Assembly: GCF_003065605.1 (NCBI RefSeq)
Contig: NZ_CP026952.1
Span: 3,410,001-3,474,000, forward strand
DNA length: 64,000 nucleotides
Direction: 5' to 3'
DNA from: Aeromicrobium chenweiae
Lineage (GTDB): Bacteria; Actinomycetota; Actinomycetes; Propionibacteriales; Nocardioidaceae
A program made the position numbers and the translations under genes. Shown here one piece after another: positions 43,621-52,229 of this stretch (position 1 is its first letter; each line of letters begins with the position of its first letter). The notes below the pieces were generated by a model. It was not told where the DNA came from. It saw only the letters and a list, made by a program, of their open reading frames with translations, and made no database searches.

Positions 43621-43651
43621 GGCCGCGCGATCGTGCGTCGATCGCGCGGCC
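43621..43651. terminator. Perfect 12-bp hairpin at the right edge of the catabolic region
   Basis: GGCCGCGCGATC (43621-43632) and GATCGCGCGGCC (43640-43651) flank a 7-base loop. It lies where the amine-oxidase remnant ends and the sequence changes to the permease upstream region. It may be a terminator, but there is no gene ending immediately beside it, so it may instead mark an old recombination joint. Confidence 0.5.
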
Positions 43652-43844
43652 GAACCTCCGCTGCGGCGCGTGCGGAGCCGCCTGAGCGGTCCCTGGCAAG
43701 AGGGCTTCGGTCCCTTCTCCCGGGATCATCGACCATGCCGTCGGCGGGCGCGGGCGCGGACAATGAGCGGGTGACTGCGCCCACGACCGTCGAGTGCCCG
43801 GCTCGCCCGCGCACTGGCACGCCGACGTGGGCGTAGGGCCCGCA

Positions 43845-45257
43845 GTGACCGGCACGACGACGGCGGACGCGAGCGGCCCAGCGGCCGCGACCGACCGCCA
43901 GATGGGGCTGACCCAGTCCACCTCGCTCGTCGTGGGCAGCATCATCGGGGTCGGCATCTTCAGCCTGCCGTACTCGCTGGCGGGGTTCGGTCCCATCAGC
44001 CTCGTCGCGATGGGCATCGCGAGCCTGACCGCGATCGCCTTCGCGGTGCTGTTCGCTGCGCTGAGCCGGCGCCTGCCTGCCGACGGCGGACCGTACGCGT
44101 ACTCGCGCGCCGCGTTCGGCAACGGCATCGGGTTCGCGAACGCGTGGTCGTACTGGATCGACGCCTGTGCCGGCAATGCCGCCATCGCCGTGGGATGGGT
44201 CTACTACGTCGAGCACTTCGTCAACCCGGGAGGTGCCACCGGCGTCAGCATGCTCATAGCCCTCACCTGCCTGTGGCTGCCGGCGGTGGTCAACCTGTTC
44301 GGGATCCGCTCCGTGGGCGAGTTCCAGGTCGTCACCGTGGTGCTCAAGTTCATCCCTCTGCTCTTCATGGCCACGGTCGGCCTGTTCTTCATCAGCAGCC
44401 GGAACTTCTCCGTCTGGAACACCAGCGGCGACTCCAGCCTGTCCGCGATCGGCGGAGCGATGGCCATCTGCCTGTTCACGTATCTCGGCGTCGAGACCGC
44501 CGCGGTCGCGGCCGCGAAGGTGCGCAACCCCCGACGCAACATCCCTCGCGCCACGGTGCTGGGGACGCTGGCGAGCGCCGTCGTCTACATGCTGTCGCTC
44601 ACCGCGGTCTTCGGCATCCTCCCGGCAGCCGCCCTCGCGCTGGACGAGAACAGGGACTCCTACGCGGCGGCGACGAACAGCATCCTCGGGGGATCCTGGT
44701 CCGGCGACCTCGTCGCGGTGGCGGTGATCATCTCCGGCCTCGGGGCCAGCAACGGATGGACGATGATCTGCGCCGAGATGCCACGCGCCGCCGCCGAGGA
44801 CGGCCTGTTCCCGGGTGCGTTCACCCGCACCAACCGGCGCGGGGCTCCCGTGGTCGGCATCGTCTGCTCGACCCTCTTCGCCTCGGTCGCCGTCGTCATC
44901 AGCTTCTGGGGCACGGACGGCTCCACCGTCTTCACGACCCTGGTCCTGATGACGGGCATCACCGCGGCCATCCCGTTCGGCTTCTCCGCGCTGGCGCAGA
45001 TCGTCTGGCGCGTCCGGGATCGTCGGGCCGGCTTCACCCCGCACTTCCTGCGCGACGTCGTGGTCGCGGTCGTGTCGCTCGCGGCGTCGATCGCGTTCAT
45101 CTACTACTCCCGCAACACCGGCGACTCGTGGTACGTCGTGTGGGGGCCGTTCCTCATGGCCGGTGCCGCGCTCCTGATCGGCGTGCCGGTCTACCTGGCC
45201 GAACGCGGGCGCATGCGGCCTCCGGAGCCCGTCGAGTACGACCCGAGCCGGCTCTGA
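43845..45257 (+). CDS. APC-family amino-acid permease/antiporter
   Basis: A 470-residue APC transporter. The first membrane helix is MGLTQSTSLVVGSIIGVGIFSLPYSLAGFG, with the family GxG motif; about 12 helices in all, and the ADGGPYAYSR motif near residue 80. It resembles arginine/ornithine- or basic-amino-acid-type antiporters. The GTG at 43845 gives a short hydrophilic N-terminus; GTG 43794 would add 17 residues. It lies outside the palindrome-bearing region and is not clearly tied to the catabolic genes. Confidence 0.83.
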   Translation: MTGTTTADASGPAAATDRQMGLTQSTSLVVGSIIGVGIFSLPYSLAGFGPISLVAMGIASLTAIAFAVLFAALSRRLPADGGPYAYSRAAFGNGIGFANAWSYWIDACAGNAAIAVGWVYYVEHFVNPGGATGVSMLIALTCLWLPAVVNLFGIRSVGEFQVVTVVLKFIPLLFMATVGLFFISSRNFSVWNTSGDSSLSAIGGAMAICLFTYLGVETAAVAAAKVRNPRRNIPRATVLGTLASAVVYMLSLTAVFGILPAAALALDENRDSYAAATNSILGGSWSGDLVAVAVIISGLGASNGWTMICAEMPRAAAEDGLFPGAFTRTNRRGAPVVGIVCSTLFASVAVVISFWGTDGSTVFTTLVLMTGITAAIPFGFSALAQIVWRVRDRRAGFTPHFLRDVVVAVVSLAASIAFIYYSRNTGDSWYVVWGPFLMAGAALLIGVPVYLAERGRMRPPEPVEYDPSRL

Positions 45258-45265
45258 CGGTCCGC

Positions 45266-46912
45266 TCAGCCGTCGAAGTGGTGGCCGTCGGCGACGCCGT
45301 ACGTCCAGCGGAACCCGTTGCGCTTCATGATCCTCGGCACCAGGTGGGAGCTCTTGGTCCAGGCATAGGTACCGGCCGCCCGCGTGCGCCACCACGAGTT
45401 GGGGACCCAGCCGTCCGTCCCGGACCGGTACGGGTTCTCGAACGGGTTGATGTCGATCGCCCGGCCGTACGCGTGCGGGGACCGCACGCCGGGACGGCCG
45501 ACGACGTTGCGGCAGTTGAACGCGCTGGTGTTGTCCGCGGCCATGGACGAGTAGTCGTTCGCGCCGCGCACCCGGGAGGAGTAGCCGAACCGGTCCACGC
45601 GGTACATCGCCCGGATGGACACCTTGTTCTTGTACAGGTCGGTGAACAGCCGGGCCGTCTTGGCGGCGATCGCCTTGTGCACCACGATCTCGCCGCGGTG
45701 GCGGTAGCCGTCGAAGCCCCAGTAGTTGACCTTCACGACCCGCAACGAGCCGCGGCCCACCGGGCATCCGGACCGCCACGACCGGCCCTTCATGGACTTC
45801 CAGGTCTTGGCGCTGATCTTCGAGGTCTTCGCATTCGCGCCCGACCCGGAGGCACGGGACTGCGCGGGGAGCGCCTTCGGCTTCGGCGAGCCGGACCGGC
45901 GCTTGATGACCTTGCCAGGCGGCACGTTCTTCAGCCGCGCCTTGCCCGAGGTCGCCCCGGAGTGCCAGCTCGACGACGGGACGACCGCGCGGAACGAGTA
46001 CGTCCTGCGCGGGCGGACGGACGTCTTCGCGACACCGGCGGAGCTCGTGCGGGCCTTCCTGAGCGTGCGCCACTTGCCGTCCTTGTAGTACTGGAACGAG
46101 ACTTGGAGGCCGGGCACCTTCTCGAGCTCGGTGCGCACGGAGGCCGAGAGGTGGGCGGTCTTCTCGTCCACGACCTTCGACGGCGCGGTGAGCTTGACCG
46201 TGGCCGTCTGCCTGGTCGCGGTCACCGTACGCGGGGCCGACGCGGACTCCTCGTACCCGTCCACCCCCAGGTAGCGGGCCCGCACGACCGTCCTGGCGGA
46301 CATGATGACGACGCTGGTGGTGGCGACACCCGCCCCGGTGACGGTCACGTCGGCGACCTTGGCCCAGGTGCTGCCGGACTGGCGCTCGAACCGGACCACG
46401 CCGGTGGCACCGGGCTGCCCGGCTCCGGCCACGGTCGCGGTCAGCGTGATCGGGCGGTGCAGCTTCGTCGCGGACGGCGCGGTCAAGGCCGTGGTGGTCG
46501 GGGCGGCGATGCCCTCGTTGCGGGTGCGCTGCGCCTCGCTGACGGACTCCGTGTGCGTGTCGTCGCCGTCGAACCGGGCGTAGTAGTCCGAGGACGGACG
46601 CGTGCGGTCGGCCGGTGCGGTCAGCGTGGCGACGCCGTCGGCACCGGTGGTCGCCGTGGCCACCGAGGCGTCCGCGACGTCGTCGTCCGGCAGCCCGCGG
46701 AACAGCGTGACGGTAGCGCCGGGGACGCCCGCGGACGGATCGGTCAGGGCGGCGCGCGCAGTCACGTCGGCACCGGAGGGGGTGCTCGCGGGGACCGTCA
46801 GCGCCAAGTTGGTCGCCTCGCCACCGGTCGGGGCACCGACGGCGGACGGCATCACGGACAGGGTGAGGGCGGCGGTCACCAGGCCGGCCGAGACACTCGT
46901 GGCGATCTTCAC
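45266..46912 (-). CDS. Secreted M15-type (VanY-like) D-alanyl-D-alanine carboxypeptidase with Ig-like repeats
   Basis: A 548-residue exported protein. A signal peptide (about 1-26, ending VGA) is followed by about 270 residues of Thr/Val/Ala-rich beta-sandwich repeats of the Ig-like/adhesion sort, a basic linker, and a C-terminal M15_4 peptidase domain. Zinc-site residues are His480 and Asp487 in SPHAYGRAID and a His in GHHFDG at the very end; NYWGFDGYRHRGEIVV is the domain's opening motif. It probably trims or binds peptidoglycan at the cell surface. The GTG at 46912 has a GAGAGGA site. Confidence 0.82.
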   Translation of the reverse strand: MKIATSVSAGLVTAALTLSVMPSAVGAPTGGEATNLALTVPASTPSGADVTARAALTDPSAGVPGATVTLFRGLPDDDVADASVATATTGADGVATLTAPADRTRPSSDYYARFDGDDTHTESVSEAQRTRNEGIAAPTTTALTAPSATKLHRPITLTATVAGAGQPGATGVVRFERQSGSTWAKVADVTVTGAGVATTSVVIMSARTVVRARYLGVDGYEESASAPRTVTATRQTATVKLTAPSKVVDEKTAHLSASVRTELEKVPGLQVSFQYYKDGKWRTLRKARTSSAGVAKTSVRPRRTYSFRAVVPSSSWHSGATSGKARLKNVPPGKVIKRRSGSPKPKALPAQSRASGSGANAKTSKISAKTWKSMKGRSWRSGCPVGRGSLRVVKVNYWGFDGYRHRGEIVVHKAIAAKTARLFTDLYKNKVSIRAMYRVDRFGYSSRVRGANDYSSMAADNTSAFNCRNVVGRPGVRSPHAYGRAIDINPFENPYRSGTDGWVPNSWWRTRAAGTYAWTKSSHLVPRIMKRNGFRWTYGVADGHHFDG

Positions 46913-47072
46913 GGGGCTGGTCCTCTCGGCGTGCGCGGCGTGGTCTGGACGGCGCACTCCCGTTCCGTACCGGGCACTGGCCCCCCGATGAAAGTACCTC
47001 CGTGGTTCCTTGCCGTACACCCTGCACGACCCCGGCAGCGTGGTCGCTGCCGGGGTCGTGGGGAATGCGGTG

Positions 47073-47921
47073 CTACTTCGTGCGGGCCGCCTTGTCGATG
47101 AACGTGGCGACCGTGTGCGGTCCCTCGACCATCGCGAGGTGGTCGTTGCCGGTCCTCTTGACGGTGCCGTGGGCCCGCTTGGCCATCGCGAGCTGCTGGG
47201 CCGGGGGCAGGACCTTGTCGTGCGAGCCGATCAGGAAGAAGCTCTTGATCTTCTTCCATGCCGGCGTCCCCGACGTGTCCTTGAGCGCGCTCAGCGCGAG
47301 CGGCTGCTGCGCCGCGGCGAGCACGTCCGCCTTCGCGTTCGAGATCCTCGCGGCGAAGACCTTCCGGAACAGCTCGGGCTTGACGTACGTGTCGACGTCA
47401 CCCTTGCCCTTCGGGTACTGGACGAAGTTGAACACCGTCTCCGGGTGCGGGTTGGCGAGCAGCGAGCCGGGCTTCTCGCCGGTCAGGTTGTAGGTGGACT
47501 CCCCCTTGGCCGGCGCGTAGCCGTTCACGTAGACCAGCGCCTTGACGCGCGGGGTCTTGGTCGCGGCGTTCGTGATGACGCTGCCGCCGTAGGAGTGGCC
47601 GACCAGCACGACCGATCCCTTGGTGTTCTGGTTGACGAACGCCGCGACGTTGGCGGCGTCCGTCTTCAGGTCACGCAGCGGGTTCGGTGCGTTCATGACC
47701 TTGTAGCCGTGCTTCTGCAGGAGCTTCGTCACGGGCGCGAAGCTCGACCCGTCGGCCCAGGCACCGTGCACGAGCACCACGGTGGGCTTGGCCGAGGTCG
47801 ACTTCGATGCGGGCGCTGACGGCGCCGCCGAGGCGGCCGGCACCGCGACGCCGAGGGCGACTGCGGAGACCGCAGCCAGGCCGACGAGCTTGCGCTTCGT
47901 GAAGCGGGGGGTGATGGGCAT
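47073..47921 (-). CDS. Secreted alpha/beta hydrolase
   Basis: A 282-residue exported esterase-like protein. A twin-basic N-terminus (TKRKLVG) and a hydrophobic core with ASA cleavage form a signal peptide of about 33 residues. The mature part has VLVHGAWADGSSF, the nucleophile elbow GHSYGG near residue 107, an acid in LIGSHDKVLP and His in GNDHLAMVEGP. It belongs to the methylesterase/salicylate-binding-protein-like branch of alpha/beta hydrolases. Natural substrate unknown. Confidence 0.85.
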   Translation of the reverse strand: MPITPRFTKRKLVGLAAVSAVALGVAVPAASAAPSAPASKSTSAKPTVVLVHGAWADGSSFAPVTKLLQKHGYKVMNAPNPLRDLKTDAANVAAFVNQNTKGSVVLVGHSYGGSVITNAATKTPRVKALVYVNGYAPAKGESTYNLTGEKPGSLLANPHPETVFNFVQYPKGKGDVDTYVKPELFRKVFAARISNAKADVLAAAQQPLALSALKDTSGTPAWKKIKSFFLIGSHDKVLPPAQQLAMAKRAHGTVKRTGNDHLAMVEGPHTVATFIDKAARTK

Positions 47922-47977
47922 GGTGTTTCCTTTCGTGGCGACGGTGCGCCGGTTGGGTGATGCGGTGGTGGGAGGGA

Positions 47978-48199
47978 CTAGCGGGCCAGGAACGTGAGCA
48001 GCGCGGCGTTGAACTGCTCGGCGTGGGACACGTTGATGCCGTGCGGGCCGCCCTCGATGACGACGAGCTCGCTGCCGGGGATCGACTCGGCGGAGCGTCG
48101 ACCACTGACCTGGAACGGGACGACCTGGTCGGCGTCGCCGTGGATGACGAGGGTCGGCAGCGTGAACTTCTCCTGGTCGGGCCGGAAGTCGGTGGCGCT
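47978..48199 (-). pseudogene. C-terminal fragment of a chloroperoxidase-like alpha/beta hydrolase
   Basis: About 70 residues (TDFRPDQEKFTLPTLVIHG, then QVVPF, SIPGSELVVIEGGPHGINV, ALLTFLAR) match the end of non-heme chloroperoxidase/arylesterase hydrolases, including the acid in HGDADQVVP and the catalytic His in GGPHG. The preceding 200 residues with the nucleophile elbow are absent; upstream sequence codes only for low-complexity Arg/Pro strings. Its stop is 57 bases from the start of the gene at 47073-47921 and it faces the HxlR promoter. Confidence 0.7.
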
Positions 48200-48313
48200 G
48201 CGCCTCGCTGACCGCCAGCCCCTCGGACGTCGAGGCGCGACTCGCAGCGGGGCTCGACCAGGAGGCTCACCGTCGGGGCGCTCGCGCACATCCTGCCTCC
48301 GTACGGTCGTCGG

Positions 48314-48356
48314 ACTAAGTCTGGTTTTGCTACTTAGTTCAGTGACTGTACTTACT
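48314..48356. promoter_or_regulatory. Likely HxlR operator/promoter region
   Basis: ACTAAGT at 48314-48320 and ACTTAGT at 48332-48338 form a perfect inverted repeat with an 11-base spacer; a third similar half-site ACTTACT is at 48350-48356. The stretch is AT-richer than its surroundings and lies 70-115 bases before the HxlR gene, so it may be an autoregulatory site. Confidence 0.5.
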
Positions 48357-48428
48357 GCAATGGCAGGTGAGAACAGGACCTTGTGCTCGGAAAAGTCCCG
48401 AGAACGGAAGAAATCGATAGCATGAAGC

Positions 48429-48980
48429 ATGAGCAAGGACTTTTCGACGTGGCCGTGCTCGCTGGCGCGCTCGGTCGAGGTGTTCGGCGACTCCTGGACG
48501 GTCCTGATCGCGCGGGACGCGTTGCAGGGACTCACCCGCTTCGACCAGTTCCAGCGGTCGTTGGGCATCGCCCGCAACACGCTGTCGGACCGACTGAGCA
48601 AGCTCGTGGAGGCCGGCTTCTTCGAGAAGCGGTTCTACCAGGACAACCCGCCGCGGTACGAGTACGTCCTGACCGCCATGGGCCGGGACTTCCTGCCGGT
48701 GCTGGCCGCCCTGCTGGCCTGGGGCGACACGTGGCTCGACGGGGGCGCGGGAGCGCCGGTCAGCCTGCACCACCAGACGGACCACCACCGCGTGGTCCCC
48801 ACCGTGATCTGCGCCGAGTGCGGGCAGCCGATCGTCCACGAGGACCTGCAGTACTGCGTGGGGCCGGGTTACCCCGAGGACGACGACGGTCCCCGTGGCA
48901 CCCGCACGCGGCTGGCCGGCACTCCCGGGGGCCCGGGGGGACGACCCTCAGCGGCGTCCGGCACGCAAGCGATCGCCTAG
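48429..48980 (+). CDS. HxlR family transcriptional regulator
   Basis: A 183-residue regulator with an HxlR winged helix: CSLARSVEVFGDSWTVLIARDAL near residue 10, LGIARNTLSDRLSKLVEAGF near 45, and YVLTAMGRDFLPVL near 80. The C-terminal 60 residues contain a CAECGQPI...YCVGPG motif and a disordered Gly/Pro tail. HxlR proteins often sense aldehydes, quinones or redox state through Cys residues; here Cys10 is in the usual N-terminal place. It faces the hydrolase fragment and the secreted hydrolase, which may be its targets. Confidence 0.85.
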   Translation: MSKDFSTWPCSLARSVEVFGDSWTVLIARDALQGLTRFDQFQRSLGIARNTLSDRLSKLVEAGFFEKRFYQDNPPRYEYVLTAMGRDFLPVLAALLAWGDTWLDGGAGAPVSLHHQTDHHRVVPTVICAECGQPIVHEDLQYCVGPGYPEDDDGPRGTRTRLAGTPGGPGGRPSAASGTQAIA

Positions 48981-48993
48981 CCCCAGCGGGACG

Positions 48994-50880
48994 TCAGCGA
49001 GCCGCGCGCAGGAACTCCTCCAGCAAGGGACCGGCGGTCGCCGAACCGGACGCGCCGTCCCCGACGAACACCGCGACCGCCAGGTTGCCGTGCGTGCCGA
49101 TCATCCAGGCATGGGTCCGCGGCGGGACGTCGTCGCCGTACTCGGCCGTCCCGGTCTTGGCGCCGACCGGCGAGCCCGGCACGTCCAGGAGGAACCGTCC
49201 GCTGCCGTCCGTGACGACCGCGCGCATCATGTCCGCGAGGCTGATCGCCTCCTGGGCGTTGAGCGGATTCGCCGGCGTCGGCGCGTCCTTCGGCTCCAGG
49301 TCGGGCAGCAGCACGGGCGTGACGAGCCGGCGGTCCTGCACCGACGCAGCCACGACGGCCATGACCAGCGGGGACGCCTCGATGCGCCCTTGGCCGATCA
49401 TCGACGCGGCCCGTTCGGTGCCCTTCGCCGTGGTGGGTACCGACCCGAGGAACGCCGGCACGCCGAGGTCGACGTCGCGGCCGAGCCCCAGCGCGTACGC
49501 CGCGTCGGCGAGCCGGGCCTGCGGTGCCTTCTTCCTCGTCGCGATCATCGCGGTGTTGCACGAGTTCGCGATCGCGGTGGTCAGCGAGACGTTGCCCAGC
49601 GCGGAGGACGGGTAGTCCGAGTAGTTCTTGAACGTCCGCCCGTCGACCGTCACGGTGGGGCTGCAGCGCACCTTCGTCTCCGGCGTCACCCCTGACCGCA
49701 GGAACGTCAACGCGGTCACGATCTTGAACGTCGATCCGGGGGCGTACCGGCCGGAGGTCGCCGTGTCGTTGCCGTCACTGCCCGGGCCGCTGGCGACGGC
49801 CAGCAGCTCACCGGTCGACGGCCGGATCGCGACGATCGCGCTGGCCGGGTCGACGTCGCCCAGGATGTCGTCCGCCGCGGCCTGCAGCTTCGGGTCGAGC
49901 GTCGTGCGGACGGCCTTGCCGGCCTGGGGCTCGCGGGCGAAGAGCTCGCGAGCCTCGGCGCCCTCCTCGTCCGTGATCGCGGTGACCTCGATGCCGGGCG
50001 TGCCGCGGAGCCGGGTGTCGTACCGCTTCTGCAGGCCGGACAGGCCCACCTGGTCGCCGGCCTTCAGCGCCCCCTTGGACTCCTTGATGGTCTCCGCGGT
50101 CGCCTCGCCGACCGTGCCCAGCAGGGGCTGACCGAACGCCCGGGTGGGTGCCAACGGCAGCTCGGCGTCGATGCCGACCGCCCCGGGGATGGCCTCGAGG
50201 TCCTGGCCGCTGGGCAGACCCGCGCCCTTCCTGAGGACCAGTCCCTCGACGAATGCCTGCGGGCCCGCCGCCTCGACCCTCTTGCGGAACGTGCCGGTGT
50301 CGATGTCGAGGAGCTTCGCCAGCGCGACGGCCGACGTGCCGGCCTTCTTCGCGTCCACCCGCGTCTTGTCGATGCCGACGCGGACCACCGGCCTCGCGGT
50401 CACGAGCGGTTCATCCTCCGCGCCCAGGATGTCGCCTCGCTCGGCCGCGACGGTGCGCGCGACGAGTCGTTCGCCCTTGGTGACCGGAGCCACGAGCGAG
50501 GGCTTCCAGTCGACCTCCCACCGGTCGTTCCCCTCGACGAGCGACGCCTTCGTCTCGTACGACCAGGTGGCCCCGTTGATCGACCGCCGCGTCGACAGCG
50601 TCACGGTCGCGGCGCCGTCCTTCTCGGCCACGTCCTTGACCGTGACCTTCTGGGTGCTCGTGCCGAGGCCCTCGACGATGCGGTCCAGCTCGGTCTGGTG
50701 GTCCGGGCCGCTCCCCGTCGTCGCCACCTTGGCCACGTTCCCCGAGGTCAGCGCCGCTGCCAGGTCGTCGGCGGCGTCCCCGGCGTCGGGGCCGTTGTCG
50801 CTGCACGCGGTCAGCACTGCGAGCGCGACCACGAGCCCGGTGGTCGATGCGACGAGCCGGGCACGGCGGGGCGGGAGCAT
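48994..50880 (-). CDS. Penicillin-binding protein (transpeptidase with MecA-like N-terminal domain)
   Basis: A 628-residue class B-type penicillin-binding protein anchored as a lipoprotein or by an N-terminal helix (VLTAC at about residue 26). Order: an NTF2-like MecA-N domain (about 30-150), a dimerisation domain (RGDILGAEDEPL near 165) and a transpeptidase domain with STFK (Ser383), SCN (440-442) and KTGT (Lys575). It cross-links peptidoglycan outside the membrane. The ATG at 50880 is preferred over a TTG at 50916. Similar proteins are common in actinobacteria and do not by themselves imply antibiotic resistance. Confidence 0.88.
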   Translation of the reverse strand: MLPPRRARLVASTTGLVVALAVLTACSDNGPDAGDAADDLAAALTSGNVAKVATTGSGPDHQTELDRIVEGLGTSTQKVTVKDVAEKDGAATVTLSTRRSINGATWSYETKASLVEGNDRWEVDWKPSLVAPVTKGERLVARTVAAERGDILGAEDEPLVTARPVVRVGIDKTRVDAKKAGTSAVALAKLLDIDTGTFRKRVEAAGPQAFVEGLVLRKGAGLPSGQDLEAIPGAVGIDAELPLAPTRAFGQPLLGTVGEATAETIKESKGALKAGDQVGLSGLQKRYDTRLRGTPGIEVTAITDEEGAEARELFAREPQAGKAVRTTLDPKLQAAADDILGDVDPASAIVAIRPSTGELLAVASGPGSDGNDTATSGRYAPGSTFKIVTALTFLRSGVTPETKVRCSPTVTVDGRTFKNYSDYPSSALGNVSLTTAIANSCNTAMIATRKKAPQARLADAAYALGLGRDVDLGVPAFLGSVPTTAKGTERAASMIGQGRIEASPLVMAVVAASVQDRRLVTPVLLPDLEPKDAPTPANPLNAQEAISLADMMRAVVTDGSGRFLLDVPGSPVGAKTGTAEYGDDVPPRTHAWMIGTHGNLAVAVFVGDGASGSATAGPLLEEFLRAAR

Positions 50881-50937
50881 GCCGAGAAGTAGAACAACTC
50901 GGCGCAGGGCCGTCAACCGCGCCCCGGCCCACTCGCC

Positions 50938-51108
50938 GACGAGTCACGCACGGACGCTCACGAGTCACGTACGGACGCTGACGAGTCACGTACGTGAACG
51001 CTTGGCCTCCGTGCGTGACTCCTCGCCGTCCGTGCGCGACTCCTCGCCGTCCGTGCGCGACTCCTCGGCGTCCGTGCGTGACTCCTCGGCGTCCGTGCGC
51101 GACTCGTC
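50938..51108. repeat. Eight 21-bp units, three in one orientation and five in the other
   Basis: Three units like GACGAGTCACGCACGGACGCT run at 50938-51000, and five units of the opposite orientation, like GCCGTCCGTGCGCGACTCCTC, run at 51004-51108 (starts 51004, 51025, 51046, 51067, 51088). The two halves are complementary, so a long foldback is possible. The array fills the gap between the penicillin-binding protein gene and the SGNH gene, touching the latter's stop codon. Purpose unknown. Confidence 0.85.
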
Positions 51109-52111
51109 AGGGGGTGCCGAAGGCGCCGTCGGTGGCCTTGGCCAGGGCCTTCGAGAGCTGGCGCTCGGCGCTCACGACGAACGTCTTCGTCAGGTGGCTG
51201 CCAGCGCGGTAGACCAGCACGTTCCCGATCACGGCCGGACAGACCCGTTGCCCCGGGCAGTAGGTCGGCGCCATGTCGATGACCTCGACACCCGGCGTCG
51301 CCTCCGCCGCGGCGCGTTGCATGGGCGCAGACGACTCGGCGAGCGGACCCGCGAGCTCGTAGGCGCACCGCGTCAGGTCGTCGGCGTGGTCCTCGACGCA
51401 CTGGTACGTCGGGTGCGAGGTCGGCATCGGGTTGTCGAGCAGGACGACGACCTGGATGCCGGCTGCCTCGAGCTTCTCCCAGTAGCGATGGAGGCCGCGG
51501 ATCATCGCGCCCTTGCTGCGCTTGCCGTCGACCACGGCCTTGTCGTGCACCTGCGAGGTCACCACGACGTCCGGCTTGATCTCGAGGACGTCCGCCAGGG
51601 TGGCTCGGCCCCACTCACGGCAGTCGGTGAACGGCTTGCCGCCGCTCGTCATGTCGGCGTCCGTGAACGCGCATGCGCTCTTCGTGCTGCTGAGCACCCG
51701 CCAGCCCTCACGGCGGCCGAGGTCGGCGAAGGCTGTCTGCCACTGACCGATCTTGGAGTCGCCCACCAGCATCACGGTCCGCTCGGCCTTCGGGTCTCCG
51801 TCGGCGCACACGTTCGGCTCGGAGTCGCCCGCTACGACCTGGCACCCCTCGGCGTAGAGGGCAGGTCGATCCGCCTTCGCGTCACGCGGGAGCGGCCTGA
51901 CCGAGTCGATCGACCCGACCTCGCTCCAGTCGACGTCTGCGTTGGCGGGATCGAGCAGGGCTGCCGCGCCCGGGCTCTCGTCGGCGGACGCCCGTGCCAG
52001 GCGTCCGTCGGACGACGGGGATGACGACGTCCTGCTCACTGTGACGACTCCCGCCACCGCGACGACCAGCACGACGAGGACGAGGGGGAGCAGACGTCTT
52101 CGTGCGAGCAC
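51107..52111 (-). CDS. Membrane-anchored SGNH-domain protein (OafA-type SGNH domain without acyltransferase)
   Basis: A 334-residue protein with one N-terminal membrane helix (about 5-25) and an outside SGNH domain like the C-terminal domain of OafA-type O-acetyltransferases. Block I is MLVGDSKIGQW (Ser near 115), then KSACAF and TDCREWG, and VYRAGSHLTKT near 310 in place of the usual DxxH block; the Asp of that pair is missing (Ala), leaving the His. No acyltransferase-3 domain is attached or adjacent. GTG at 52111 has an AGGAGG site. It may modify a cell-surface polymer. Confidence 0.75.
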   Translation of the reverse strand: MLARRRLLPLVLVVLVVAVAGVVTVSRTSSSPSSDGRLARASADESPGAAALLDPANADVDWSEVGSIDSVRPLPRDAKADRPALYAEGCQVVAGDSEPNVCADGDPKAERTVMLVGDSKIGQWQTAFADLGRREGWRVLSSTKSACAFTDADMTSGGKPFTDCREWGRATLADVLEIKPDVVVTSQVHDKAVVDGKRSKGAMIRGLHRYWEKLEAAGIQVVVLLDNPMPTSHPTYQCVEDHADDLTRCAYELAGPLAESSAPMQRAAAEATPGVEVIDMAPTYCPGQRVCPAVIGNVLVYRAGSHLTKTFVVSAERQLSKALAKATDGAFGTP

Positions 52112-52229
52112 GCAGCCTCCTTCGAGCTGGGGACCTGGACACCTGCCACCGTAGCGAGTGCGCGCGCCCGGTCCTCGTCACGCGGCATCAACGGCCCGGC
52201 CCCCTCGGACCCCGTGAGAACCTTGGAGC

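Noticed and set aside
43230..47027. A 1265-codon open frame on the minus strand
   Set aside because: It runs through the amine-oxidase remnant, antisense to a permease and across a peptidase gene in another frame; its translation is Arg/Gly/Ala-rich with no domain. It is an artefact of high GC content.
47978..48601. A 207-codon frame as a full hydrolase gene
   Set aside because: Only the last 70 or so residues are hydrolase-like; the rest is antisense to the HxlR gene and its promoter.
48994..50880. MecA-like penicillin-binding protein as a resistance gene
   Set aside because: This domain order is common in actinobacterial housekeeping transpeptidases; nothing nearby suggests a resistance cassette.
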